NCBI RefSeq assembly: GCF_036245475.1
Contig: NZ_BTPM01000002.1
Span: 868,001-932,000 of the forward strand
Reading direction: 5' to 3'
Origin: Vibrio sp. 10N
Lineage (GTDB): Bacteria > Pseudomonadota > Gammaproteobacteria > Enterobacterales > Vibrionaceae
DNA length: 64,000 nucleotides
Shown: in pieces, positions 1-8,486 of the stretch
Position numbering within the stretch: the stretch's first letter is position 1
How the letters are laid out: every line of letters begins with the position of its first letter
Made by a program: the position numbers and the translations under genes
Notes under the pieces: generated by a model
Databases searched by the model: none
What the model was told of the DNA's origin: nothing
Seen by the model: the letters and a program-made list of their open reading frames with translations, nothing else

Positions 1-120
1 GCTTTATGAGTTGCTGGGTATCAAACGATGCCTTAGCGGAGGCTTGAGCCGTATGCAGTGAAAGTTGCACGTACGGTTCTTAGAGGGACGGCACTTGGTA
101 ACAAGTGTCGTCTACTCGAC
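1..120 (+). mobile_element. 3' end of a group II intron (domains V and VI)
   Basis: Positions 46-80 fold into a textbook group II intron domain V: an AGC triad near the 5' side (47-49), a GAAA tetraloop at 60-63 and a stem that closes back to the GGTTCT end. Positions 88-113 form a second hairpin (GACGGCACTTG with CAAGTGTCGTC), as expected for domain VI. An unpaired A at 114 lies seven bases from the inferred 3' end, the usual branch-point position, and the tail ends in AC. The reverse-transcriptase/maturase and the 5' part lie outside the window. The exact 3' junction is uncertain by about 3 bases, because the GAC just before 121 also precedes two other copies of the flanking repeat. Confidence 0.85.
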
Positions 121-523
121 AGAAATAGTCTACGTCCGCTCGTTTTTAACATGCCCCACGTAGCCGTCATCCTCACGAAAGTGAGGATCTCCCACCACGT
201 GTAGGCAACTGAAAATATTCGATTAAGTCACGTAAATCAGCTTCACGACGCGCTAAATGAGATCCCCTTTTTCAAGGGGATGACGGTGATTTTTGGTATG
301 GCTTGAAGCACCAAATGGGGCAGAAATGCTCTACATCCCTTCATTTCTAACATACCCATATAGCCGTCATCCTCACGAAAGTGAGGATCTCCTACCGCAT
401 GTAGGTAACTGAAAATCTTCGACTAAGTCACGTAAGTCAGCTTCACGACGCGCTGAATGAGATCCCCTTTTTCAAGGGGATGACAGTGATTTTTTGAGGA
501 TGGTGTGAAACACGAAAAGGGGC
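121..523. repeat. Tandem pair of ~200-bp repeat units (copies 1 and 2)
   Basis: Two imperfect direct repeats, 121-321 and 322-523. Each holds two strong palindromes: an upstream hairpin built on CCTCACGAAAGTGAGG and a downstream one built on CCCCTTTTTCAAGGGG, about 70 bases apart. Each starts with AGAAAT and ends in a GGGGC stretch. The same arrangement recurs at 5426-5871. The palindromes resemble the dispersed REP-like hairpins common between genes in Vibrio and other gammaproteobacteria; that family assignment is by eye. No open reading frame is credible here. A perfect hairpin with GGCACTTC arms follows at 521-544. Confidence 0.8.
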
Positions 524-544
524 ACTTCTGAGTTACGAAGTGCC

Positions 545-672
545 AGCTGTGACGGTTCTGGACAATTCTGAGTTATGATTTCTTGTGAATACCGGGCATA
601 TAGATGAGAATACGTAGGGCAAAAGACAAGGCCTGCCCCATTTTACAAAGACGGTTGCAACTACTATAAAAA
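545..672. other. Intergenic stretch with no recognised gene
   Basis: The segment between the repeat pair and the terminator of the DUF1254 gene has no coding frame that I can support. A short sequence, TTCTGAGTTA, occurs twice nearby (526-535 and 566-575), but nothing else stands out. Confidence 0.4.
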
Positions 673-704
673 CGAAAAAGCCATCCTTCATGAAAAGTGA
701 TGGC
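673..704 (-). terminator. Probable terminator of the DUF1254 gene
   Basis: On the minus strand a GCCATC/GATGGC stem is followed by a run of T (AAAAAG on the plus strand), 30 bases past the stop codon of the DUF1254 gene. Confidence 0.6.
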
Positions 705-734
705 CAGTCATTTTAATTCGTTACTAGATTTTGA

Positions 735-2183
735 CTATTTGGTATCAATACGTTGAATATCATCTAACACAAAGTTGCCATTAAAAAAATCAGCTTGGGG
801 ACCGTAAAGCCTAAATAAAGTAAAGAACTGTTCGCCTTTAGTAATTGGCATACAATTGGTGTAACCTCTACTTTCACAGTCTGAAGACCAGTAAATGTCA
901 GTGCTTCCATCTTGGTTAAATGCCATCTCTGGCTCATTGGATGCCCAACCTAAACGGTCAGCCTCATAGATAAAACTACCCGTTTCCATAGAGTAAGTTA
1001 GAAATGACCAAAAACGCTCCGCTGGCACATTAGCAGGGACGTGAATGGTATAATCATAGTCGCCAAACATTGGATTTCCGTCTGCATCGAGAATACCTTT
1101 GATGTATGTCGTCGAGCGTGATTCCGCCAAAGATTTAGGTGGTGCTATGTAGTAAGAAAATGTGGTTCCACGCCCAGCATAATCGTGCCAGTAATCAGCA
1201 GTGTAGGTTGCGTTGGTTAGCATCATTTCTGGGTTGACAGGAATCGTCCACTGCGATTGTTCACCCCACAACTTAGGGGCATAATGTGTGAAGCTATCTT
1301 TCATTTCTGCATGAAGTTTCACTGATGCTTCATTCAACATCACTTGCTGGTGTTGGCTAGGTGCGAATGCTTCCCCTTTTTCCAAACCTAGATAACGCAG
1401 CATACCGTACATTGCTTTCTCATCACTCTTAATAACTTCATTTTGCAAAGCTTGATGCGCTCGTTCCCAAAACGAAGTTGAAAAGTGATCTTGCCACTGG
1501 AGATGTGTATCAATCACAACATTATCCATGGCTTTAAATGTTGTATGGATATTGCTTGAACCCAATGGATACATTCTTACGCCTTTTGTAACGTAATCGA
1601 CATGACCCTTCATGTCCTCTTCGGAAGTAGTTTTCGTCATCGAACGTATCGTCGTATAACCTTGGAAAGTATCTTGTTCCACGACAATGTAGCCATCTGT
1701 GTCGCCCTTGTAACCTTTAGGCACTATAAGATACTTACCACCTTTACCTTGGTCAGCACCATCAGGGCCAACGTCAATTAAAGGCTTATGCCAAGAGTCC
1801 AGCAATGTACCAAAGAAGGCATTCTCTTCTGTCGCCGCAGGTATCTCGATGACCACTGGACCATCTTCAATACTATGATAGGTGTGAACATACGGCGTAT
1901 TATTGTTTCCAGTCATCATCTGAGCATGCCAAGTCACAGGTCGTTCAAAAAAGTACACTGTGCTATTGCGGTCACCGCCAAATTTAGCAATTGTTTCAGA
2001 CGCAATCGTTTCATAAAGAACTTGTGGAATGAACCAAATACCTGCTTCCAGCGCTCTACGTTCAAACCTTTGCTCAGCAATGGAAGCAATATGTACACTG
2101 GTATCACTGCTAGCAAAAGAAGATGATACGGGTGTTAATACAGTCGCAACACATAATGCGAGAGAAATTACTGACTTTTTCAT
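735..2183 (-). CDS. DUF1254/DUF1214 exported protein
   Basis: A protein of about 482 residues with the two-domain DUF1254 (N-terminal half) plus DUF1214 (C-terminal half) layout. Family members are secreted or envelope proteins of unknown biochemical activity. The likely start is the internal ATG at 2183 (MKKSVISLALC), because it opens a clear signal peptide (lysines, a hydrophobic core, cleavage near SSFASS) and has a GTGAG nine bases upstream; the longer frame from 2201 adds six residues with no better ribosome-binding site. Typical family stretches are visible, such as the FFERPVTWHAQ segment and the Trp/Tyr-rich C-terminus. It is divergent from two outer-membrane barrel genes across 456 bases, and the whole block is bracketed by paired repeats. 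I cannot assign a substrate. Confidence 0.85.
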   Translation of the reverse strand: MKKSVISLALCVATVLTPVSSSFASSDTSVHIASIAEQRFERRALEAGIWFIPQVLYETIASETIAKFGGDRNSTVYFFERPVTWHAQMMTGNNNTPYVHTYHSIEDGPVVIEIPAATEENAFFGTLLDSWHKPLIDVGPDGADQGKGGKYLIVPKGYKGDTDGYIVVEQDTFQGYTTIRSMTKTTSEEDMKGHVDYVTKGVRMYPLGSSNIHTTFKAMDNVVIDTHLQWQDHFSTSFWERAHQALQNEVIKSDEKAMYGMLRYLGLEKGEAFAPSQHQQVMLNEASVKLHAEMKDSFTHYAPKLWGEQSQWTIPVNPEMMLTNATYTADYWHDYAGRGTTFSYYIAPPKSLAESRSTTYIKGILDADGNPMFGDYDYTIHVPANVPAERFWSFLTYSMETGSFIYEADRLGWASNEPEMAFNQDGSTDIYWSSDCESRGYTNCMPITKGEQFFTLFRLYGPQADFFNGNFVLDDIQRIDTK

Positions 2184-2639
2184 AATATTAAGCTCACTCA
2201 TGGAGTTAGTTTTCAGGTATAACGCAATGCAATCGCAAAAATTCAGTCAACTTTGCAATATAGCTATCGCGCTTACTCTAAAAGAGAAACCAAGACATTC
2301 CATAGTCAGCATTTCTTCAATATAAGATGATTACTCCTACCTCATCAATCAACTTTAATATTAGCGATTAATCTACTCAACAAGAAATAACAATTATTAC
2401 ATTAACAAATAACTTGAAATCATATCATGGCATTAATATTTACGTAGGATTTTTTTAGATATAACCAATTGTAATAGCATGAAGTAACGACATTCATTTC
2501 TTACATCAAAAAACTGAATATAAAATTTACGACATAGCAAAGACATCTGTTTTTATGTCTCTGTAATATCGCATGACGGCCTAATTGGAACTGGCCTTAA
2601 ACACTCACCAGGGAGGGTATATAAAAAGTAGGAGTTATT
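2184..2639. promoter_or_regulatory. AT-rich divergent promoter region
   Basis: This separates the DUF1254 gene (left) from the outer-membrane protein gene (right). It is strongly AT-rich around 2340-2540 and holds no supportable open frame. An AGTAGGAG ribosome-binding site lies just before the ATG at 2640. Promoters for both directions must lie here, but I could not single out convincing -10/-35 pairs. Confidence 0.4.
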
Positions 2640-3398
2640 ATGAAAACAATCAATTCAGTTAAAGTAGCAACTATCGCATCCATTCTATCTCTAGCATTTA
2701 ATACTGCGGTCGCTGAAGAATATCAAGATATGTCAGACCCACTTGCAGTCTATTCACAAGCAGGAGTTGGGGTCACAAACAAAGGCCTAAACTTCAAGTT
2801 CGGCCAGGCTTATGACACCAACAACGAATCCACAATGGCAATGCATGTCCTTGAAGCAAAAGGGTTTGCAGCTGATACCCTTGGATTAAAAGGAAATGAT
2901 AGCTTCGATTCTCTTCGTTATCGCCACTTTAATGTCAATATGCAAAACGGCATTGGCTCTCAAGTGGACATAAACTGGGACTTCAATCAAAAGCTAGGCT
3001 CAGCCTCATACTCCATGATTCAAGCACTCCCTGCTATGGGAGCGATTCAGGTCTACCCCTTAGCAGGCATCGGAGTGAATATCGCGGACGTTGATTCGGC
3101 TCTATTAGTCGATGAAAGAGAACCTTTCGGATCAATAGGTTATGCTATCCCGTCTAGTTTTGGTTTGCTAGGCTTCTATTCGAAAATAGAGATATCCGAC
3201 CAAGTCTGGTTGAACTACAACCCTATGTACACAACTCAATTGGGTGGTGTTGAAGCATTAAGCAGTTTATATGGTTGGCAGCATGAAGTTGCCGCAAGCT
3301 ATCAAATAGACACTCGAAGCAATATCCGAGCATTTTGGAATTTTGGTGAAGCAATAAACGGCACTGATTTCAGAGTCGAATATAACTATCAATTTTAG
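2640..3398 (+). CDS. Small outer-membrane beta-barrel protein A
   Basis: 252 residues beginning with a signal peptide (MKTINSVKVATIASILSLAF, cleavage near AVAEE). The mature part shows alternating polar/hydrophobic strands and ends in Phe (EYNYQF), the C-terminal signature recognised by the BAM machinery, so an outer-membrane barrel of roughly 8-10 strands is likely. The ATG has a strong TAGGAG site. The following gene (3478) looks like a distant paralogue with similar size and strand layout; the two probably form an operon. I do not recognise a named family. The location beside a DUF1254 protein and a LysR regulator suggests a regulated envelope function, but that is inference. Confidence 0.75.
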   Translation: MKTINSVKVATIASILSLAFNTAVAEEYQDMSDPLAVYSQAGVGVTNKGLNFKFGQAYDTNNESTMAMHVLEAKGFAADTLGLKGNDSFDSLRYRHFNVNMQNGIGSQVDINWDFNQKLGSASYSMIQALPAMGAIQVYPLAGIGVNIADVDSALLVDEREPFGSIGYAIPSSFGLLGFYSKIEISDQVWLNYNPMYTTQLGGVEALSSLYGWQHEVAASYQIDTRSNIRAFWNFGEAINGTDFRVEYNYQF

Positions 3399-3477
3399 GG
3401 TTATCGCCATGGACGGCGAACATATCAGAAGTATCAATCCTAAAAAAACCGATTATAAATATATTGGGAAACTAAAT

Positions 3478-4185
3478 ATGATATTTAAAAAGAAACTTGC
3501 TTCTCTCTTATTTTCCATCATAGCGCTGCAGGTAACGGCCTATGAACTAGTTGATGAAGAGAAAAACCAAGAAGACCCTACTAAAATAGTGACAAGAGTT
3601 GGCGCTGGCTATAACGGAGAGTTAACACTTAGTGGTTCGTTGGGGCTGGATGAAGCCAGAATGCTCAGCGGTAATATTAATTCCGACGCTAGTGAATGGC
3701 GCATAGGCGGATCTTGGCTGTTTAGCAAGGGGATCGTGAACTTCAACTTCAAGAAAAATCAGTATGATAGCGGCGGTGATAGTACGAGCTACAACTTAGG
3801 TACATTCGTGCCTCTCAGCGTTTTCGGTGTGAAGCCAGCTGGCTGGCAACTTTTTCCGGCCTTTGGGTATAACTACACAGAGGGACGCACGGCAGTTCCT
3901 ACTACTCACTCATACCAAAGTCAGTTATTAATGGTACCAATAGAAAGTCATGGTGCGTATTTAGGAATGCTCGCTCTTAAGCCAATAAGTAATGGCTTAA
4001 CACTGATGTTAGGTGGCGGAGGAAGCGCAGGTAGTAATAACACGAATAATGGTTATCTTGGTGGTGGCGTGAGCTATCGAATCGATGATAACCAATCAAT
4101 AAACAGCTTTGGCATTGTCAGTAATAGCTCACAATTTGGTTCAAAAAGCACCCTGTCAATTAACTATCGATACGAGTTCAATTAG
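3478..4185 (+). CDS. Small outer-membrane beta-barrel protein B
   Basis: About 235 residues from the internal ATG at 3478 (MIFKKKLASLLFSIIALQ), which opens a good signal peptide with cleavage near TAYEL. The open frame extends to 3409, but the extra 23 residues are charged and would bury the signal peptide. The mature protein is rich in Gly, Ser and aromatic residues in alternating strands and ends YRYEFN, close to a barrel C-terminus. A glycine-rich loop (GGGGSAGSNNTNNGYLGGG) lies near the C-terminal third. Probably co-transcribed with, and paralogous to, the preceding barrel gene 79 bases upstream. No named family recognised. Confidence 0.7.
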   Translation: MIFKKKLASLLFSIIALQVTAYELVDEEKNQEDPTKIVTRVGAGYNGELTLSGSLGLDEARMLSGNINSDASEWRIGGSWLFSKGIVNFNFKKNQYDSGGDSTSYNLGTFVPLSVFGVKPAGWQLFPAFGYNYTEGRTAVPTTHSYQSQLLMVPIESHGAYLGMLALKPISNGLTLMLGGGGSAGSNNTNNGYLGGGVSYRIDDNQSINSFGIVSNSSQFGSKSTLSINYRYEFN

Positions 4186-4286
4186 TTAGTCAACCTCTAT
4201 ACTCTATCGCTCTATGGTACACACAAAGGTTACTCTCCTCTATCCAACCAATCGCTACTTTATTGGACTCTGTGCAATACGTTTAA

Positions 4287-4318
4287 CTTCATGATAACCT
4301 GACATAGTTATCATGAAG
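4287..4318. promoter_or_regulatory. Perfect 12-bp inverted repeat in front of the LysR gene
   Basis: CTTCATGATAAC (4287-4298) and GTTATCATGAAG (4307-4318) are perfect inverted arms separated by 8 bases, ending just before the AAGGA ribosome-binding site of the LysR gene. It could be an operator for autoregulation or an RNA hairpin at the start site. It also swallows the upstream ATG at 4313, which favours the ATG at 4331 as the real start. Confidence 0.6.
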
Positions 4319-4330
4319 CAAGGATTGCCT

Positions 4331-5257
4331 ATGAAAGAGTCGGAGATGTTAAAACTCGACTTTAATTCTCTAAAGTTGCTCAAAATACTGGGCGAAGAGA
4401 AGAATACCAAACGAGCTGGCGAGCGACTTTTTATCAGCCAACCTGCAGTAAGCAAGTCACTAAGAAAGCTTAGAGAGCAGTTCAACGATCAACTGTTTTT
4501 GAGACAAAAGCATGGGTTAGAGCCGACCCCCAAATGTGAGCAGTTGCTTCGGCAGCTTCCCGATGTCTTATCAGGACTGGAAGCAATATTTGAACAAGGT
4601 AGTAGTTTCAACCCGGAGGACTACTCTGGTGAAATCAATATTCACATCAACACTGTACTCTGCTACCCACTAATGGAGCCCTTATTCAAAGCTCTCACTA
4701 AAACCGCACCCAATGCAACGATCGTCATCCAAAACTGGTCTCACGATACCGAAGTTAAAATCAAAACCAACCAAGTAGACCTAGGTATTAATTTTATGCC
4801 TTTAGGTATTACTAAAGAGATCGTGCAGCAACATGTTGTTGCCGCTCAGTTTAAGCTTTGTTGCTCTACCGAACATCCAATGAGTAGAAAAGGAAGCATA
4901 ACCCCACAAGATGTCGGAAGCATGCCGTTAGCATTAATGTTAATGCCTGATTACCACCAAGGGGAAGCATTTGCAGAAACCTATTTGAGAGCGCGGGACA
5001 TTGAGCCTAGAGTATTATTACGAACAGACAAAATAGATCTATGCTATCAAGCAGTGCGTAAACACCACTGTCTTTTTCCTGTCAGCCATATTGTTAGACA
5101 CTCTATTCCAGAAAATATGACGCTACTTGATATAGAGCATTTTGAAGATGGACCAGAATTCTCCATTGGTGTTTTTTTTGCTCATCGCTCCCGACATTCA
5201 CCGTATCTAACTTGGTTAAAAGGGCTTGTTTTCGACACGATAAAGCACCTAAGCTAA
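4331..5257 (+). CDS. LysR-family transcriptional regulator
   Basis: About 308 residues. The N-terminal winged helix-turn-helix is clear (FNSLKLLKILGEEKNTKRAG, then RLFISQPAVSKSLRKLRE), followed by the usual periplasmic-binding-protein-like effector domain of LysR proteins. The ATG at 4331 is preferred over 4313, since AAGGA sits seven bases upstream and the earlier ATG lies inside a perfect inverted repeat. It is most like the NodD/LeuO-type subgroup, by eye. It follows the two barrel genes in the same direction after about 145 bases, and probably controls them or the divergent DUF1254 gene. The effector is unknown. Confidence 0.85.
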   Translation: MKESEMLKLDFNSLKLLKILGEEKNTKRAGERLFISQPAVSKSLRKLREQFNDQLFLRQKHGLEPTPKCEQLLRQLPDVLSGLEAIFEQGSSFNPEDYSGEINIHINTVLCYPLMEPLFKALTKTAPNATIVIQNWSHDTEVKIKTNQVDLGINFMPLGITKEIVQQHVVAAQFKLCCSTEHPMSRKGSITPQDVGSMPLALMLMPDYHQGEAFAETYLRARDIEPRVLLRTDKIDLCYQAVRKHHCLFPVSHIVRHSIPENMTLLDIEHFEDGPEFSIGVFFAHRSRHSPYLTWLKGLVFDTIKHLS

Positions 5258-5425
5258 CGACCGTACAACATGCCCCTCCTTCGGTGAAGGAAGGACAAAG
5301 CACACGTATCTTTCCAGAAAGACCTTCATGGACTTAGAGCACAAACCGAGCTCATTTAAAATGATGTCAACAGGGTTCGCACATCATTAGTCGCATTAAA
5401 TATGTAGGTTACGATGTTTATGGAC
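5258..5425. other. Intergenic spacer after the LysR gene
   Basis: No supportable gene. A short CCTTC/GAAGG hairpin (around 5275-5292) lies just past the LysR stop and may act as a weak terminator. The stretch AATGATGTC near 5360 is echoed by ACATCATT about 20 bases later. Confidence 0.35.
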
Positions 5426-5871
5426 AGAAATAGTCTACGTCCGCTCGTTTTTAACATGCCCCACGTAGCCGTCATCCTCACGAAAGTGAGGATCTCCCAC
5501 CACGTGTAGGCAACTGAAAATATTCGATTAAGTCACGTAATTCAACTTTTCAACGCGCTAAATAAGATCCCCTTTTTCAAGGGGATGACGGTGATTTTTG
5601 GTATGGCTTGAAGCACCGAATGGGGCAAAGACGTGTTTGCCGAGATAGGCGTCAGCACGTCCTTCGACAGAAGTTCTCTACATCCCTTCATTTCTAACAT
5701 ACCCCCATATAGCCGTCATCCTCACGAAAGTGAGGATCTCTCACCGCGTGTAGGCAACTGAAAATCTTCGACTAAATCACGTAAATCAGCTTCACGATGC
5801 GCCGAATGAGATCCCCTTTTTCAAGGGGATGACAGTCATTTTTTAAGATGGTGTGAAGCACAAAATGGGGC
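5426..5871. repeat. Second tandem pair of ~200-bp repeat units (copies 3 and 4)
   Basis: Copy 3 (5426-5626) is nearly identical to copy 1 at 121-321, and copy 4 (5669-5871) is closest to copy 2 at 322-523. So the pair, not just the unit, is duplicated on both sides of the 735-5257 module in the same orientation. Between copies 3 and 4 lies an extra 42-base insert (5627-5668) that is itself an imperfect inverted repeat (GACGTG ... CACGTC). Both hairpin palindromes are conserved in each unit. No coding capacity. Confidence 0.8.
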
Positions 5872-5993
5872 AAAATCGAGTTTAACTTAGAGGCCATCGC
5901 ACGCTCTGATTAGATTCCTACCTGCTCAGGAATAACGCAATATTTTGCTTTGTGGTGCAGTAACTGCTTTGAGACTTTATACTTGTTCGCCAT
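5872..5993. other. Intergenic spacer, nothing recognised
   Basis: Short non-coding stretch between the repeat pair and the gltS terminator. I see no gene or clear signal in it. Confidence 0.3.
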
Positions 5994-6021
5994 AAAAAAG
6001 GAGCTCTAGATGAGCCCCTCC
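5994..6021 (-). terminator. Probable gltS terminator
   Basis: On the minus strand a GGAG(GG)GCTC/GAGCTCC stem is followed by six T residues, about 70 bases past the gltS stop codon. Confidence 0.6.
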
Positions 6022-6089
6022 TACTCTCAACACCACCATGTTGCAAAGCCTTACAACCTAGGCGTATTTTCTTTGAGTTCTGAAATCGC

Positions 6090-7316
6090 TTAAGCCAAAA
6101 CCCCCATAAAGTAAGGAATAATGAACGCATTCGCTAAGTCAATAAAGAACGCACAAACCAGCGGCACCACAATAAACGCTTGATGCGAGTTACCGTACTT
6201 CTGTGCCACGGCCGACATATTGGCCATTGCGGTTGGGGTCGAGCCTAGTGAAATACCACCAAAGCCTGAACAGATAACTGCTGCATCGTAGTTTTTACCC
6301 ATCGCTGGGAAAATGATGAACAGGTTAACCAAAATCGCGACCACAAATTGTGCGCCGAGAATGGCAAATATCGGTCCTGCCAAATCTACTAGTGTCCACA
6401 GCTGCATACTCATCAATGACATCGCTAAGAACGCACCCAGCGACATGTCGGCAATCAACGCCACTGCGGGTTTATTGGATGGCCATTTTGTGCCTGTAAT
6501 GCGCGGATAGTTGTGCGGAACAATGTTCGAAAGGATGATACCTGCAAACAGACAAGTCACGAACAGAGGCAGTTGTAACCCAAGATACTCTACCCCTTCA
6601 TTAAGGAACACACCGACAATAATACAGGTATGAATGGCGAGCATGGCATCAAGGAAATCATAAGAAGTGATTTTCGGCTCTGGTTTGTTGTCAGCAACAC
6701 CCACATCTAAGTGTTGTTCTTCAGCAGGCTTCAGGTCATAACGTTTGATCAAGAACTTAGCGATTGGACCGCCCATGATACTGGCCAGAATCAAACCAAA
6801 GGTCGCACTCGCAATACCAATTTCCATCGCTGTATTGAGGGCAAACTGCTCTTGAATTTTTGGTGCCCAAGCAATTGCGGTACCGTGGCCGCCAATCAGC
6901 GATACCGTACCACTGAGAAGACCTGCTACCGGCTCCAAACCAAAGGCCGTTGCCACGGTAATACCCGTGACGTTTTGGATCAGCATATAGCCGACGGTGA
7001 TGGCGAGCAAAATAATGAGTGGCTTACCACCTTTCATCAAGTCGCCTAAGCTGGCGTTAATACCAATGGTGGTGAAGAAGTAGACCAAGAGCACGTCGCG
7101 CGCCATCAAATCAAAAGAGACTTCGAGCGACGTTGCCATATGGAAAAGTGCGAACAATACCGAGAAAACAATACCTCCCGATACTGGCTCTGGGATACTA
7201 AACTCCTTTAAAAACCCTACAACCTGATTAAGCCTGCGCCCCACAAACAATACAATAATACCCATGGTTACCGCTAAAAAAGAATCGATATGAATCACAC
7301 CGTCTTCAATAATCAT
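6090..7316 (-). CDS. gltS: Sodium/glutamate symporter GltS
   Basis: About 408 residues (E. coli GltS has about 401). An inner-membrane Na+-driven glutamate uptake carrier. It has the duplicated two-half membrane layout of the ESS family, with signature stretches such as GTVSLIGGHGTAIAW in the first half and a related glycine-rich pore segment (CSGFGGISLGSTPTAMANM) in the second. The hydrophilic loop between the halves (around DLKPAEEQHLDVGVADNKPE) is normal for the family. The ATG at 7316 is the start; the frame runs back to a TTG at 7335, but only the ATG has a GGATGTAGG ribosome-binding region close by. A single gene with its own terminator; its neighbour at 7428 points the same way but is unrelated. 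Confidence 0.95.
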   Translation of the reverse strand: MIIEDGVIHIDSFLAVTMGIIVLFVGRRLNQVVGFLKEFSIPEPVSGGIVFSVLFALFHMATSLEVSFDLMARDVLLVYFFTTIGINASLGDLMKGGKPLIILLAITVGYMLIQNVTGITVATAFGLEPVAGLLSGTVSLIGGHGTAIAWAPKIQEQFALNTAMEIGIASATFGLILASIMGGPIAKFLIKRYDLKPAEEQHLDVGVADNKPEPKITSYDFLDAMLAIHTCIIVGVFLNEGVEYLGLQLPLFVTCLFAGIILSNIVPHNYPRITGTKWPSNKPAVALIADMSLGAFLAMSLMSMQLWTLVDLAGPIFAILGAQFVVAILVNLFIIFPAMGKNYDAAVICSGFGGISLGSTPTAMANMSAVAQKYGNSHQAFIVVPLVCAFFIDLANAFIIPYFMGVLA

Positions 7317-7427
7317 AGTACCTACATCCTGTAACAATTTAATAACTACAGGATGCCTGTATTCAGTATGCTATCCAACTCTTTTGTGGTGAATTTTTTA
7401 TTTTGTTACATATAGTTGAGAAACTGC

Positions 7428-8453
7428 TCAAAGATTTTGCTTCGCTTTTAATTGCTCAATCACGTACGGCGGTGCCACCTTGCCTAGCTCTTCTAAACAT
7501 GCCTCTGATTTCGCATTGCTGTGACGAACGTACATATCGCACACCGCATAAAGCTGCTCTGGTGCGCCTGAGATCAAATAGGCTTGCTCAAACGATTGAG
7601 TCGCTTTTGCTACATCTAATGGCTCTTGTAATACTCCATTCAAATACCAGTAGTAACTGTTCTCCGGCGCGAGTTCTGTCGCCTTCTCTATTGCGCTCGC
7701 AGCTTCTGGTTTATTCTCCATACGAACCAAAGTCAGCGCTTTCGCATATTGAAGCTGTGCTGAAGCATCGTCACGTTCGATAGCTTGGTTCAGTACATTT
7801 AGCGCCTGTTTATCGTTAGATTGGGCGCGATAGTTATCAGATAAGCTAAGTGATGCTTGTGTCGTCAACTCCGGATCATCTATGAGTGCAAGATACTGCT
7901 GCTCTGCCTTCTCCCACTGCAACTGCCAGCGATAAACGTCGCCCAATAGTAATTGACTGCGCTTGCCTGATTGTCTTTCAAGGTACGCGGTTACCGTAGG
8001 ATAAATCTTATCAATCGCCTGTTGCTGTTCTTCAGCCATGGTCGAGTAATCTGGTAATAAGTTAATTACCGCCGCTATTTTTACCGACTCTTCACCATCA
8101 GATAGCAAAGGGGATACTAGCTTCCATCGATATTCAAATTGATAAGGTTTTGCACCGACTATTCCTGCCTCCCTGACATCAGGGTTACTGTCTTTCAAAG
8201 CACGTGTAACCGCCACCAACGCATTCTGATTTGGGTATTGGCTGAGTTCATGCAGTGCATCGACACGCGCTTCTGCGCTTTCTGCTTGGTTTTGTGCGAC
8301 ATAAGACAAACGTTGAATGCGCTGTTCGGTAGACTCTTGCGCAGAAGACACCGCCTGCGCGTTGGATTCTCCGATAGCGGTATTATTTGCAATTGCGTAA
8401 TGGCTGAATGATGCCAGTAATAGGCCTGTCAGCGCCAAAGGTTTGATATTCAT
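7428..8453 (-). CDS. Exported HEAT/TPR repeat protein (heme-free relative of the octaheme TPR cytochrome)
   Basis: 341 residues with a signal peptide (MNIKPLALTGLLLASFSHYA, cleavage near AIAN). The middle shows HEAT-like helices, and residues from about 180 to the end are TPR helices. The protein aligns end to end by eye with the C-terminal third of the 758-residue octaheme protein at 48204: QNALVAVTRALKD against QNSLIALGRAVKN, RWKLVSPLLSD against RWQIISPLLTD, and APPYVIEQLKAK against APPEVIQQLKSR. It has no CXXCH motif, so it lacks the electron-transfer part. It lies 33 bases downstream of the sulfatase-maturase gene on the same strand, so the two are probably co-transcribed. Function unknown; a periplasmic scaffold is a reasonable guess. 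Confidence 0.8.
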   Translation of the reverse strand: MNIKPLALTGLLLASFSHYAIANNTAIGESNAQAVSSAQESTEQRIQRLSYVAQNQAESAEARVDALHELSQYPNQNALVAVTRALKDSNPDVREAGIVGAKPYQFEYRWKLVSPLLSDGEESVKIAAVINLLPDYSTMAEEQQQAIDKIYPTVTAYLERQSGKRSQLLLGDVYRWQLQWEKAEQQYLALIDDPELTTQASLSLSDNYRAQSNDKQALNVLNQAIERDDASAQLQYAKALTLVRMENKPEAASAIEKATELAPENSYYWYLNGVLQEPLDVAKATQSFEQAYLISGAPEQLYAVCDMYVRHSNAKSEACLEELGKVAPPYVIEQLKAKQNL

Positions 8454-8486
8454 GATTCGCTCCTAAAATGGATACTGAGTGGCTTG

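Noticed and set aside
121..523. Repeated units that might be read as a CRISPR array
   Set aside because: There are only two units of about 200 bp with internal palindromes, no short identical repeats with unique spacers, and no cas genes.
5627..5668. attC-like integron recombination site
   Set aside because: The insert is palindromic, but the conserved attC end motifs (RYYYAAC and GTTRRRY) are not present.
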